DNA from: Bacillus_BE sp042263505
GTDB lineage: Bacteria > Bacillota > Bacilli > Bacillales > Cytobacillaceae
Length of the DNA: 64,000 bases
Reading direction: 5' to 3'
NCBI RefSeq assembly: GCF_042263505.1
Contig: NZ_JBHKFI010000012.1
Location: forward strand, 62,001-126,000
Shown in pieces: positions 17,824-26,517 of the stretch. The position numbers and the translations under genes were made by a program. The notes under the pieces are model-generated. The model saw nothing but the letters and a program-made list of their open reading frames with translations. It did not search any database and had not been told where the DNA came from. Each line of letters starts with the position of its first letter. Position 1 is the stretch's first letter.

Positions 17824-19005
17824 ATGAGAAAAGGGAATGCTATTACATTGGGAGTGTTTTCAGCCCTGACCATTCTCGGTATTGTTTGTTGGGTCTTACA
17901 GTTAACGAGAGGCCTACAACTTACGAATCTAAATAATTTCAGCACATGGGGGCTCTATATTATCGGTTTCATGCTATTTACTGGAATTGCAGCAGGATCG
18001 CTTATCTTCACTTCCTCCGCTTATCTTTTTAAAGGAATGGAGGAATACAAACCCTATACGAGAATTTCATCCTATGTTGGGGCCATATGTGGTGTTCTTG
18101 CAGCTGGACTTTTCATCATTGTAGACATAGGAAATCCAGAACGAGCTTGGCATATCATTTCAAGTGCCAATATTACTTCACCTATGTTTTGGGATACGAT
18201 TATCCTACTTTGCTATGTCATTATTGGCATCTATTTTACCCGTCAGCTCATGATAGTACAGGAAGGAAAGAAGGACGAAAAAAGTTTAAAGGTCATATCC
18301 CTGGTAGCCTTTATTGCCGGACTAGCGGTGATGGTAACTTCATTTGTCTTTGCATTGCAGGTTGCTCGCCCATTATGGAACAATCCGGTGCAGCCTTTAT
18401 CTTTTTTAGCGGCAGCGATAGTAATAGCTCTTTCCTTGCTAATCATTATTTTTGCGATATTGAACAAAAGCGGCTATATCGTAATGAGCAGGAGTCATCT
18501 AAAAAAACTTGGAATACTTGCCGGTAGCATTCTCTTGTTTGAACTATGTGTTGTTCTTGGAGAAGCTGTAATAGGCTTGTATGCAGGTTCCGGGGAAGAA
18601 TCGAACATCAGCTCATGGCTAGTAACCGGAAGTGGAGCCCCATTTTTCTGGGTAGAAATCGTTTCGATTGTATTAGGGGCCGTCTTATTCCTATACAAAA
18701 ATCCCGCAACAACCGTAACTGGGGCAGGTGTTTCAATTTTCGCGATTTTTATGATCAAATATAATCTTTTACAAGCGCAATTGCTTAATCCGTTAATTAC
18801 TTATGCAGGTCCAACCGGATACAATGCTAGTCAAGCAAGTCTTGGAGTCTATATCCCTTCCTTAATCGAAGTGGGGGTTTCTATAGGCATTGTCGCTTTG
18901 GGTGGATTACTGGTACTTATCGGTTTGAATAAGCTGAATTTAGGAACGGGTTTCAAACAAAATCCTACTGATTCACCTATTACTCACTTGAGAGAAACGT
19001 CATAA
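17824..19005 (+). CDS. NrfD/PsrC-type membrane anchor subunit (third system)
   Basis: Membrane protein of 393 residues with about ten hydrophobic segments, of the NrfD/PsrC family. It should oxidise menaquinol and feed electrons to the Fe-S subunit. The motif GAICGVLAAGLFIIVDIGNP near residues 86-105 is typical for the quinol-side helices. It is longer and of a different subfamily than the DmsC copies. AAAGGAG lies before the ATG. It completes the A-B-C core of the third system; a hairpin follows. Confidence 0.88.
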   Translation: MRKGNAITLGVFSALTILGIVCWVLQLTRGLQLTNLNNFSTWGLYIIGFMLFTGIAAGSLIFTSSAYLFKGMEEYKPYTRISSYVGAICGVLAAGLFIIVDIGNPERAWHIISSANITSPMFWDTIILLCYVIIGIYFTRQLMIVQEGKKDEKSLKVISLVAFIAGLAVMVTSFVFALQVARPLWNNPVQPLSFLAAAIVIALSLLIIIFAILNKSGYIVMSRSHLKKLGILAGSILLFELCVVLGEAVIGLYAGSGEESNISSWLVTGSGAPFFWVEIVSIVLGAVLFLYKNPATTVTGAGVSIFAIFMIKYNLLQAQLLNPLITYAGPTGYNASQASLGVYIPSLIEVGVSIGIVALGGLLVLIGLNKLNLGTGFKQNPTDSPITHLRETS

Positions 19006-19031
19006 ATATATCATTTAAGAAACGAATATCT

Positions 19032-19065
19032 AAAACCAGCAGGTTGATTTTGGCTTGCTGGTTTT
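19032..19065 (+). terminator. Hairpin terminator or attenuator after the NrfD-type gene
   Basis: A ten-base perfect stem AAAACCAGCA/TGCTGGTTTT with a 14-base loop. Only four Ts end it, so read-through into the downstream accessory genes is likely; it may lower their expression relative to the structural genes. Confidence 0.6.
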
Positions 19066-19125
19066 GGATATATTCAAAAAAAAGCGATTTTAGTCTCATA
19101 AAAAGAAAAGGAGTTGAAATAAACA

Positions 19126-19833
19126 ATGCCGAGTACTGTTGAATATACCACTAAAGAACTCCAAATCCAAAATTCTGTAGCTGCTTCCGACATGTATCGA
19201 TTATTATCCATGTTTCTCCATCTTCCAAAAGAAGAAATGGCTATTGGAATATTAGATGGTTCATTAGCAGAAGATGTTGTGGAGATTTTTATGGAACTAG
19301 GTGTTTATGATAGCAGAATAGAGATAATGAAAGCAAAGCTAGATACTCTACAAGAAGGGAAATCGAGTACAAAAGAAGTTTTAACTGACATGAGGCAGGA
19401 ATATACCCGATTATTTACACACCCTAAGAAACCAGCTATCGAAATTTATGAAACTACTTTTCTTTTTAACCCTAGTGAGGAAAATAAGGAAGGGACTACA
19501 CTTTTTATCAGTCCGGCAGCTCTTGATGCGGAACGATGCTATAATCAGGCAGGTTTAATAAGATCTATGGAAGTGAATGAACCTAGTGACCACATGGCAA
19601 CAGAGTTGGAATTCATGGCGTTTTTATATTTGCAAAAGGGCATTGCATTAAAGGATAACAATTTTGAGAAAGTCATCAAAAGGAATGAACAGATAAAGGA
19701 ATTCTCAGAAATTCATTTACAAAAATGGGCGATGAAATTTTTTGACCGTTGTAGTTCCTCTAGTGAGAGTGCCATATACCAAATCTTTGGTCATATTGGC
19801 GGCACATTTTTGAGCATAATGCTTGAAAGTTAA
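19126..19833 (+). CDS. TorD-family molybdoenzyme chaperone (third system, first)
   Basis: Predicted cytoplasmic helical chaperone, 235 residues. The TorD signature is visible as EPSDHMATELEFMAFL near residue 150, with an EYTRLF motif in the middle (residues 105-110), also shared with the other two TorD proteins of the window. It probably guards Tat signal recognition and cofactor loading of the catalytic subunit at 14705. AAGGAG precedes the ATG. A second TorD protein lies two genes further, so the system has two. Confidence 0.83.
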   Translation: MPSTVEYTTKELQIQNSVAASDMYRLLSMFLHLPKEEMAIGILDGSLAEDVVEIFMELGVYDSRIEIMKAKLDTLQEGKSSTKEVLTDMRQEYTRLFTHPKKPAIEIYETTFLFNPSEENKEGTTLFISPAALDAERCYNQAGLIRSMEVNEPSDHMATELEFMAFLYLQKGIALKDNNFEKVIKRNEQIKEFSEIHLQKWAMKFFDRCSSSSESAIYQIFGHIGGTFLSIMLES

Positions 19834-19860
19834 ACCCATTCGCTTTAGAGGAGGTATAAC

Positions 19861-21021
19861 ATGATATTCGCTAATGGCTCATTTTTAGAGATTGAAGAGA
19901 ATAAATGTTTGAATTTGATTCATCACGGAGTTGAGTGTAACCATTGTATAGGAAACTGTCCAAATCAAGCTCTTCATTTTGACAATGATCACGTCTATCT
20001 TGAAAAAGAAAAATGTATCGGTTGTGGTTTATGTTTTAATGATTGTCCAACTGGCGTTTTTCGTTCGAAACATTGGGACGAGATCACTGTAATTAAAGCT
20101 GTTGAAAAGAAAGAATGGAAAATCACAGAATTCTTTTGTGAAAATCATAAAGCACCTTATAAGCAGAATAGAGATAAGAAACGAGGTGCGATACAATTAC
20201 CTGCCTGCTTAAGCATTATGTCCAAGGGAGGCTGGTATGAGTTGGGTTTATACACTGAATTAGAATTACATCGTGAAGAGTGTGAAGCTTGTCCAATGTC
20301 CGAGACACTCACTCGCTTAGAATATAATATTGGAACTGCAGCGGAATGGTTGAAGGCTTGCGGAAAAGAACCCAAAATCAGTTTTATTTTTAAAAATGTG
20401 AATGAATCAACGAAAAGAAATTTAAGAGCGATTGAAACGGGTTTAAAAGTGACATCCAGAAGAGAGTTATTTATTTCCCTTAAAGACTTTGGGAGAAAAG
20501 AGTTAATCAATAGAGTGGATAAATTTGTGCATTTTTCATCTTCATCAAGGAAATCAAATCAAATGATCCCAGGAAGCTGCTTACCTGAATGGAGAAAGAG
20601 ATTAGCGAATATTTATCCAAAGAACCAGAGCCATGTTTCTTCTTCAGCATATTGGCCGTCCATAAAAATAGATAATGAAAAATGTGTTAAGTGTGAAATG
20701 TGCAGCAAATTTTGCCCCGCAGGAGCTTTACGAACAGTTATACAGGATGGTACTATTTCTCATTATTTTTCTAGTGGATTATGTTTAGATTGCAGGACAT
20801 GTCAATTATTTTGTCCACGTCAAGCGATTACTAGGGGAAGGGAGCAGCTGGATAATCCTTTTGAAACTCAAACTATTGCTACTAAACGTGTAGGTGAGTG
20901 TCAAATATGTGGAAATCCTACCTCTGATTCATTAAAACATTTTTGCTACATGTGTGAAACAGAAGCTGTAAATGAAAATCAACTAGCTGAATCCTTTAAA
21001 AAAATCTTTTTATCCATATAA
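19861..21021 (+). CDS. Polyferredoxin-like protein with four 4Fe-4S sites and a zinc-ribbon-like tail
   Basis: Soluble protein of 386 residues with no signal or membrane segment. Two ferredoxin motifs open it (CNHCIGNCP, CIGCGLCFNDCP at residues 27-64), a central cysteine-bearing region follows (FFCENHKAP, PACLS, CEACP, residues 90-155), then two more ferredoxin motifs (CVKCEMCSKFCP, CLDCRTCQLFCP) and a C-terminal CQICG/CYMC pair like a zinc ribbon. Such proteins occur beside molybdoenzyme operons and may supply electrons or help Fe-S maturation. It sits between two TorD genes, which points to a maturation role. GAGGAGG precedes the ATG. Confidence 0.75.
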   Translation: MIFANGSFLEIEENKCLNLIHHGVECNHCIGNCPNQALHFDNDHVYLEKEKCIGCGLCFNDCPTGVFRSKHWDEITVIKAVEKKEWKITEFFCENHKAPYKQNRDKKRGAIQLPACLSIMSKGGWYELGLYTELELHREECEACPMSETLTRLEYNIGTAAEWLKACGKEPKISFIFKNVNESTKRNLRAIETGLKVTSRRELFISLKDFGRKELINRVDKFVHFSSSSRKSNQMIPGSCLPEWRKRLANIYPKNQSHVSSSAYWPSIKIDNEKCVKCEMCSKFCPAGALRTVIQDGTISHYFSSGLCLDCRTCQLFCPRQAITRGREQLDNPFETQTIATKRVGECQICGNPTSDSLKHFCYMCETEAVNENQLAESFKKIFLSI

Positions 21022-21094
21022 AGATCAGTCCTAGAACATCTTTTTCAAGCATCAACAAAATTGTGAAAAAATGAGCATGTTATGGAGGTTCACT

Positions 21095-21784
21095 ATGAAT
21101 CAACTTATTCAAGATCCCGATCAAGAGTTGGAAAATAAATTAGGAAATGTTTCATTGGACCGTGCCGACTTATATCAATTGTTGATTAGGGCCGTTCAAT
21201 TCCCTACCCTTATGCTAGCAGAAAGCTTATGGAATGGGTCATATTATTCAAAAGTGGAGAAGTCAGTACAGTGGGTGAATGACCGAGAAGGGATATATCA
21301 AGCTTCATTGGAAAAATTGAAGAAGGTAGCAGAGAATAAGACGGGGAATGATCCTGTTAAGTTGTTAAAAAAGATGAAAGAGGATTATACACACTTATTT
21401 CTCACTCCTAATCAGACAGTTGTCTCTCCATTTGAAACCGATTATGGACAGATAGCACAGGATTTAGTCGTTGAGTCCCTCAATAAGGTATATAACAAAG
21501 AAAACTGTTATATTTTGCCTGATTCAAATGAATCAATAGATCATATATGTACAGAGTTTAGCTTTCTCTCTCATCTATGTCTGCAGGAAGGAATATCATG
21601 GAAAAACGGTGAAGTGGTTGCAGCGAAAAAATGGAAAATGAAACAACGAGCATTCACTGTTCATCATTTAAGAAAGTGGGGCATTTCTTTTTTTGAAAAT
21701 GTGGGCATTCATGCAGAACTCGAAGCTTACCAAGCAATTGCATCAGTAGGGAAGATGTTTATGATCTTAGAACATGGGAATTAG
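21095..21784 (+). CDS. TorD-family molybdoenzyme chaperone (third system, second)
   Basis: Second TorD-like protein of this operon, 229 residues from ATG 21095, which has GGAGG six bases upstream; the upstream ATG at 21071 lacks a site. The signature is present but diverged (SIDHICTEFSFLSHL), and the middle motif reads DYTHLF. It shares little sequence with the first TorD. It may serve another exported partner, such as the polyferredoxin or the Tat-signal NusG-type protein. It is 74 bases downstream of the polyferredoxin gene. Confidence 0.78.
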   Translation: MNQLIQDPDQELENKLGNVSLDRADLYQLLIRAVQFPTLMLAESLWNGSYYSKVEKSVQWVNDREGIYQASLEKLKKVAENKTGNDPVKLLKKMKEDYTHLFLTPNQTVVSPFETDYGQIAQDLVVESLNKVYNKENCYILPDSNESIDHICTEFSFLSHLCLQEGISWKNGEVVAAKKWKMKQRAFTVHHLRKWGISFFENVGIHAELEAYQAIASVGKMFMILEHGN

Positions 21785-21824
21785 GTAGTTCATTGCTCGA
21801 ATTATACTGGACTTTGGAAAGAGA

Positions 21825-23177
21825 ATGAGTTCGATGCAAATATGGAAGCGGAAGAAGATTCTTATTTTTACAGCTTGTTGTTGTCTGGTTCTTACTGCTA
21901 TTTATCAGCATTTCATCACTAAACAGGATACGCTTAGCATGCTGCAGAGGGCAGAGCCGGCTGCAGCTAGTTATAAAGAACTCGAAGGTGTTTATCCAAC
22001 CTATGAACTATTCAATCAAAGCAGGAAGTTCTTAAGCTACGCAGTCTTATCAAGTGCATCTGGATATGGTGGCTCAATTACAATGCTCACGACCATTAAT
22101 AAAAAAGGCAGAATCGATTCTGCTGTTATTCTCGAAAATGCCGAGACTCCTACTTATTTAAAAAGAGTAATGGAATCAGGGTACCCTGAAAATCTTCAAG
22201 GACAAGCTGTTGCAAAATCATTAAAATCAAATCAAAAACTTGATGCGGTAAGCGGGGCAACGAGAACAACGGAAGGTATTCTAACAGCTGTACAAAAGGG
22301 CATAGCACAAGTAGGGAAGAATCAACTTGACATTGCGGTCCCTAAGGTAGCGTCTTACCATTTTCAATGGGAAGATGGAGCAATTGTCCTCTTGTTGATT
22401 TTGACTGTGGTTGCAGCAATTCTTAAATTAAAAAAATTTCGAATCCCTTTATTCATTGCATCCGTAATGATTATTGGCTTTATGGCAAAATCGTCATTAA
22501 CACTCGGAAACTTTATGAGTATCTTGATGAACAAAATGCCAGTCATAACGGAGCGGCCGGTATGGTTTTTGGCTGTTTTCGGGATCTTGGTTGTTACCTT
22601 TATTTTAGGAAAGAATGTCTATTGCGGATGGCTTTGCCCTTTTGGCGCAATCCAGGAAGGAATTTATAGAGCACTTCACCTGTCTAATAACCGGGTAGAC
22701 CCTAAAATTATGTCTGCATCTAAGAAAAGCCAGTGGATACTTATTTGGTTAGCTGCCATGCTGGGATTATTTTTTCATAATCCAGGGATTGCTAGTTATG
22801 AGCCTTTTTCTCCTTTTTTCGGAGGAGCAGGGAATACAGCTCAATGGATTATGATGGGAATGGTATTAGTGCTCTCTATTTTTGTGCTTCGCTTTTGGTG
22901 TCGATGCTTTTGTCCTGTCGGCAGTGTGCTAGATTTTATAGCACAAATGAAAAGAAAATGGAAGAAAATTGTGCATCGAAAACCAAATTTTCAGCATGTT
23001 ATTGGAAATAGCGAAGCCTCCAGATGTAGTTCATGCCAGTCAAGGCATTCGGTCTGTCAGAAAAAAGAAAAGAACAAGGCATCATTAAGTTTTTTTAATA
23101 AACTCATTATTAGTTTCATTGTCATTATGGATTTCCTCATTATTGCAGCATTGCTTCAAAATGCAGGACTCATATAG
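21825..23177 (+). CDS. Membrane FMN-binding/Fe-S protein, NosR/PceC-like
   Basis: Membrane electron-transfer protein of 450 residues. Order: N-terminal membrane helix (residues 11-30), an outside FMN-binding domain (about 75-165) with the flavinylation motif SGATRT at 143-148 where Thr148 would carry FMN, then about five membrane helices, with CGWLCPFGA and CRCFCPVGS between them as in NosR, NapH and PceC, and a short cysteine tail (CSSCQSRHSVC). It may pass electrons between quinol and an outside partner. apbE, which attaches FMN to this motif, lies just downstream on the other strand. Confidence 0.85.
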   Translation: MSSMQIWKRKKILIFTACCCLVLTAIYQHFITKQDTLSMLQRAEPAAASYKELEGVYPTYELFNQSRKFLSYAVLSSASGYGGSITMLTTINKKGRIDSAVILENAETPTYLKRVMESGYPENLQGQAVAKSLKSNQKLDAVSGATRTTEGILTAVQKGIAQVGKNQLDIAVPKVASYHFQWEDGAIVLLLILTVVAAILKLKKFRIPLFIASVMIIGFMAKSSLTLGNFMSILMNKMPVITERPVWFLAVFGILVVTFILGKNVYCGWLCPFGAIQEGIYRALHLSNNRVDPKIMSASKKSQWILIWLAAMLGLFFHNPGIASYEPFSPFFGGAGNTAQWIMMGMVLVLSIFVLRFWCRCFCPVGSVLDFIAQMKRKWKKIVHRKPNFQHVIGNSEASRCSSCQSRHSVCQKKEKNKASLSFFNKLIISFIVIMDFLIIAALLQNAGLI

Positions 23178-23192
23178 GAGGGAGGGGTTAGG

Positions 23193-23402
23193 ATGTTAAC
23201 CAATATTGGTATTCCAGGATTAATCTTAATTTTAATTTTAGCATTAGTGATTTTTGGTCCCAAAAAGCTTCCAGAAATTGGACGAGCAGCTGGGCAAACA
23301 TTAAAGGAATTTAAAAAAGGCACGAAGGATTTACTTGAAGACGATGACAAGGAAAAGATGACAGATTCTAATCAATCAACAGAAACTACAAACACTCTCT
23401 AA
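23193..23402 (+). CDS. tatA: Tat translocase subunit TatA, third copy
   Basis: TatA-type protein of 69 residues with a hydrophobic helix, the FGPKKLPEIGR hinge, the amphipathic GQTLKEFKKGTKDLL and an acidic tail. It begins 15 bases after the FMN-binding membrane protein, with GGAGG upstream, and is the last gene of the operon. Each of the three molybdoenzyme sets in this window thus ends with its own tatA, while no tatC is present. Confidence 0.93.
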   Translation: MLTNIGIPGLILILILALVIFGPKKLPEIGRAAGQTLKEFKKGTKDLLEDDDKEKMTDSNQSTETTNTL

Positions 23403-23420
23403 GTCTATTAAAAAATATAA

Positions 23421-23471
23421 AGGGAAATTGAATTTTCACAGGATTTTTAGCTGTGAAAATTCAATTTCCCT
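23421..23471. terminator. Perfect 21-bp stem bidirectional terminator
   Basis: Arms at 23421-23441 and 23451-23471 are exact reverse complements with a nine-base loop (GATTTTTAG). It lies between the convergent tatA and apbE genes and begins two bases past the apbE stop, so it should stop both transcripts. The stem is unusually long for a bacterial terminator. Confidence 0.85.
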
Positions 23472-23473
23472 AT

Positions 23474-24466
23474 TTATTTATAATGAAGATTCAATCCTGC
23501 TGATATTGCTTTTGATCCATCATTCCCGATAATCATTCCTTCTACGTCAGGGGTATCTTTTATCAATTTTAATCCTTCTTTTTTTCCAAGAATAAAAGTA
23601 GCGGTTGCCAGGGCATCTGCAAGTGCAGGACTTTTGGCAATAATGGTGCTGCTTGCTGTTTTTTCTGCAGGGTAGCCGGTTCGGGGATCAATGAGATGGC
23701 CATATTTTTTCCCGTCGATCGTAAAGCTTTGCTCATAATTTCCTGAGGTGTCCACGACCTGATTATGAGGTTCCACATAACCGAGGGTTTCATCTAATTG
23801 GAGAGGATTGCGAATGCCAACGCGCCATGAGGATTTATCTGGCTTTTCTCCAATCGTATAAATATTGCCTCCTGCTCGAACCATGGCAGATTGAATTCCA
23901 GCTTCCTTTAATATCTCCATCCCTTTTTCAACAGCGAACCCCTTTGCAATAGCCCCCAAGTCAATACTCATTCCGATTGTTGGAAGAAAAGCGGTATAAT
24001 GATTAGCGTTTAAGTCGATTTTTCTATAATTTGTTAATGGCAAATGACTCTTTATTTCTTTAGAAGAGGGTAAGGTTTTTTCTCTTTTTGCCGTTTGCCA
24101 AAGCTGCACTAGGGGACCAATTGCAGGATCAAAAGCGCCTTTTGTTAAGTCAGCGATTTCTAATGACCGCTCTAACAACTCAAACGTATCTTGTGAAAGA
24201 GAAACAGTTTTTTTTCCGGCAGCTGCATTAAGTTTCGATATTTCGCTGCTTTTTGAATAAAAGTTTGTGACTTGATCAATAGCTGCCATCCTTTCTAAAG
24301 CTTTTTTACCAGCCCTTTCAGAACCAGAGCCATAAGCCTCTATATAGACTTCGGTATCAAAAAGAAATTTAGTCTCCCGGAAAACTTCTTCAGACTTGGA
24401 GGGTTGACATGAAGTTAAGAGGCTTGCAAGTAAAACGAGAATAAAGAACATGATTCCTTTTTTCAT
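23474..24466 (-). CDS. apbE: FAD:protein FMN transferase ApbE, lipoprotein
   Basis: ApbE-family enzyme of 330 residues that splits FAD and attaches FMN to a Thr/Ser in target proteins outside the cytoplasm. The N-terminus is a lipoprotein signal with lipobox LLTSC, so it is membrane-anchored on the outer face. Conserved parts are AGGNIYTIGEK, DTSGNYEQSF and the DPRTGYPA motif of the active site. It overlaps the upstream NusG-type gene by four bases (ATGA). Its probable target is the SGATRT motif of the protein at 21825. It faces the main operon, yet clearly belongs to the same function. Confidence 0.92.
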   Translation of the reverse strand: MKKGIMFFILVLLASLLTSCQPSKSEEVFRETKFLFDTEVYIEAYGSGSERAGKKALERMAAIDQVTNFYSKSSEISKLNAAAGKKTVSLSQDTFELLERSLEIADLTKGAFDPAIGPLVQLWQTAKREKTLPSSKEIKSHLPLTNYRKIDLNANHYTAFLPTIGMSIDLGAIAKGFAVEKGMEILKEAGIQSAMVRAGGNIYTIGEKPDKSSWRVGIRNPLQLDETLGYVEPHNQVVDTSGNYEQSFTIDGKKYGHLIDPRTGYPAEKTASSTIIAKSPALADALATATFILGKKEGLKLIKDTPDVEGMIIGNDGSKAISAGLNLHYK

Positions 24467-24852
24467 GATAAAATCCTAACCACAAGTTTATTCGGTTTGC
24501 ATATAATTGATTCACCTGGTTCACGGATGAATCCCATCTTTGCACAGATTTTCCGTTCGCAGATATCACTGTCTTCATGAACAAATATTCGTTTGTTATC
24601 CACAACAATGTGAGCTTTCCCATTTTTAACTGGAATAAAAAATTCCTCCTTGTTAGATGAAAAAATTCCTTCCTTAACAATTTTTCCACCCACTGTAACC
24701 TGCCATTGGGGTTCCGACATTCCCATTAACACTTTGGCTAGTGTGTCTTTATTCCCAAGCAAAAGGGCACTTCCAGCTGCAGCACCAACTGAAAGACTAT
24801 ATTTTATGAATTTTCTTCGATTGCTCTTTTTTTGGAGGGTCATTCTACTCAC
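24463..24852 (-). CDS. Tat-exported NusG domain II protein
   Basis: Small exported protein of 129 residues. The N-terminus has a Tat motif (NRRKFIK, residues 11-17) and a hydrophobic Ala/Gly/Leu stretch. The rest is a NusG_II-type domain: beta-rich PQWQVTVGGKIV followed by CERKICAKMGF and PGESIICKPNKLVVR, with the three typical cysteines. Such proteins are known to sit beside ApbE and FMN-binding domains, but their role is unclear; they may be periplasmic-type redox or scaffold partners. It is the first gene of a two-gene operon with apbE. A 9-bp inverted repeat (TTTATTGTT/AACAATAAA, 24872-24906) lies upstream. Confidence 0.83.
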   Translation of the reverse strand: MSRMTLQKKSNRRKFIKYSLSVGAAAGSALLLGNKDTLAKVLMGMSEPQWQVTVGGKIVKEGIFSSNKEEFFIPVKNGKAHIVVDNKRIFVHEDSDICERKICAKMGFIREPGESIICKPNKLVVRILS

Positions 24853-25153
24853 TTCCTAATATGATATGGGGTTTATTGTTCAATTGTGAGCATTCTAAAC
24901 AATAAATGGATTTTTAATCTGTACTTTTGTGATTATAAAATTTCTCCATAAGCAACATGATAGATAAGTCCTTTTAATTCATTTTAGCACTTTGCCATAT
25001 ATCCTTTTGTAGCAAATGATACAAAGGTACTTAAAAATAATTTGATAAAAATGATGATTGATTTCATTTTCGTTTCCCCTTTATAAATATCATATTATTA
25101 CTCTATTACCACTAGTTTGTTTCCAAACCTCACCTATCCAGTTTTATCACAAG

Positions 25154-25192
25154 TTTACAATCTATTAATCTTTAATTTATGCACTATTTACA
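25154..25192 (+). promoter_or_regulatory. PhoP (Pho) box
   Basis: Four TT(A/T)A-type hexamers start at 25154 (TTTACA), 25165 (TTAATC), 25176 (TTTATG) and 25187 (TTTACA), exactly 11 bases apart. This is the direct-repeat pattern bound by PhoP in Bacillus. TATTTT at 25213-25218 is suitably placed as a -10 element. It predicts induction of the alkaline phosphatase by phosphate starvation. Confidence 0.85.
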
Positions 25193-25260
25193 ATAATCAA
25201 ACAACTGCTCAATATTTTTCTTTTACAATCAAATTTGAAAAATAAAGAGGAGTGATTCGT

Positions 25261-26517
25261 TTGAAGAAGAATGTAATCGTAAGTGCAGCTTTATCTATTG
25301 CAGCTATGACAAGTTTGGGTTTTAGTCAATTGACAGATGCGAAAGCTTCGTCTTATGGAAAGCAGGATGATCATGGGAAAGCCAAAAATGTGATTGTTTT
25401 CGTAGGGGACGGAATGGGAGCTAGCCATCGTGAAGCAATCCGTTTGGCCACAGTTGGTTTAAAAGGAAATCTTGCAATGGATGATATGACTGTTTCAGCA
25501 CAGGTACATACAAGTTCAACTTCAGGTATAACGGATTCAGCGGCGGCTGCAACAGCGATGGCATCAGGTATTAAAACTTATAACGGAGCTGTCGGTGTGG
25601 ACTCTAACAAAAAAAATGTAAAAACCATCCTTGAAATGGCTGATAAAGCAGGGAAATCAACAGGTTTAGTGACTACAAGCCAGATTACAGATGCAACTCC
25701 TGCGGCTTTTGGTGCACATGTTACGGACCGTTCTAAGCAAAGTGATATTGCAAAACAATATTTGGAAAATAGTAAAGTAGATGTCCTGTTGGGTGGAGGA
25801 GAGGATTACTGGTATCCTGAAGGAAGTCCAGGTGCTTATCAAGACCAACCAGCAAAAGACCCATCTGAAAAAAGCAAAGGCACACAAGGGAATCTTGTAG
25901 AAAAAGCAAAGAAGCTTGGATATACTTACGTAGCAAATGAAAAAGAGCTTGCAAGAGCAAAAAACAGCAAACTTCTAGGACTTTTTGCAAATGAAGAAAT
26001 GTTTGAACAAAGAGAGGAAGGAAAAGGGGATTTATACGACCCAGTTGTTTCTTTACCTGAGATGACGAAAAAAGCAATTGATACTCTTTCTTCTAATAAA
26101 AAAGGTTTCTTCTTAATGGTGGAAGAAGAAGGAACAGACGAAATGTCCCATGAAAACAATGCTGAAAAAATGATAAAATCCGGGCAAGAATTAGATAAGT
26201 CGGTGGCAATTGCAAAGGATTATGCTAAAAAGCATCCTGATACATTGGTTCTTGTTGTCGCTGACCATGAGTGCGGCGGCCTTGCCATCGAGGATGTAAG
26301 TAGCAGTGATGAATCAGGAGACGGAATTTCCAAAGAAGATGGTCCGTTTACGATTGCCAATAGTAAAAATCAATTCACAATTGACTGGACAACAAGCGAG
26401 CACGGTGGAGTTTCCGTTCCGTTAACAGCGACTGGCCCAGGATCTGAATTATTGACAGGAACTTATGAAAATACTCATATATTTGATGCAATGAAGGAAG
26501 CTATGAATTTAAAATAA
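25261..26517 (+). CDS. phoA: Secreted alkaline phosphatase
   Basis: Alkaline phosphatase of the PhoA family, 418 residues, releasing phosphate from esters outside the cell. TTG 25261 is chosen: AGAGGAG stands eight to nine bases before it, whereas the GTG at 25252 lies inside that site. A Sec signal peptide (MKKNVIVSAALSIAAM, cleavage near ADAKA-like TDAKA) leads it. Metal and active-site motifs are VGDGMG, the nucleophile serine in TDSAAAATA, ADHECGGL and SEHGGVSVPL. The Pho box upstream explains its control. It is monocistronic by appearance. Confidence 0.93.
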   Translation: MKKNVIVSAALSIAAMTSLGFSQLTDAKASSYGKQDDHGKAKNVIVFVGDGMGASHREAIRLATVGLKGNLAMDDMTVSAQVHTSSTSGITDSAAAATAMASGIKTYNGAVGVDSNKKNVKTILEMADKAGKSTGLVTTSQITDATPAAFGAHVTDRSKQSDIAKQYLENSKVDVLLGGGEDYWYPEGSPGAYQDQPAKDPSEKSKGTQGNLVEKAKKLGYTYVANEKELARAKNSKLLGLFANEEMFEQREEGKGDLYDPVVSLPEMTKKAIDTLSSNKKGFFLMVEEEGTDEMSHENNAEKMIKSGQELDKSVAIAKDYAKKHPDTLVLVVADHECGGLAIEDVSSSDESGDGISKEDGPFTIANSKNQFTIDWTTSEHGGVSVPLTATGPGSELLTGTYENTHIFDAMKEAMNLK

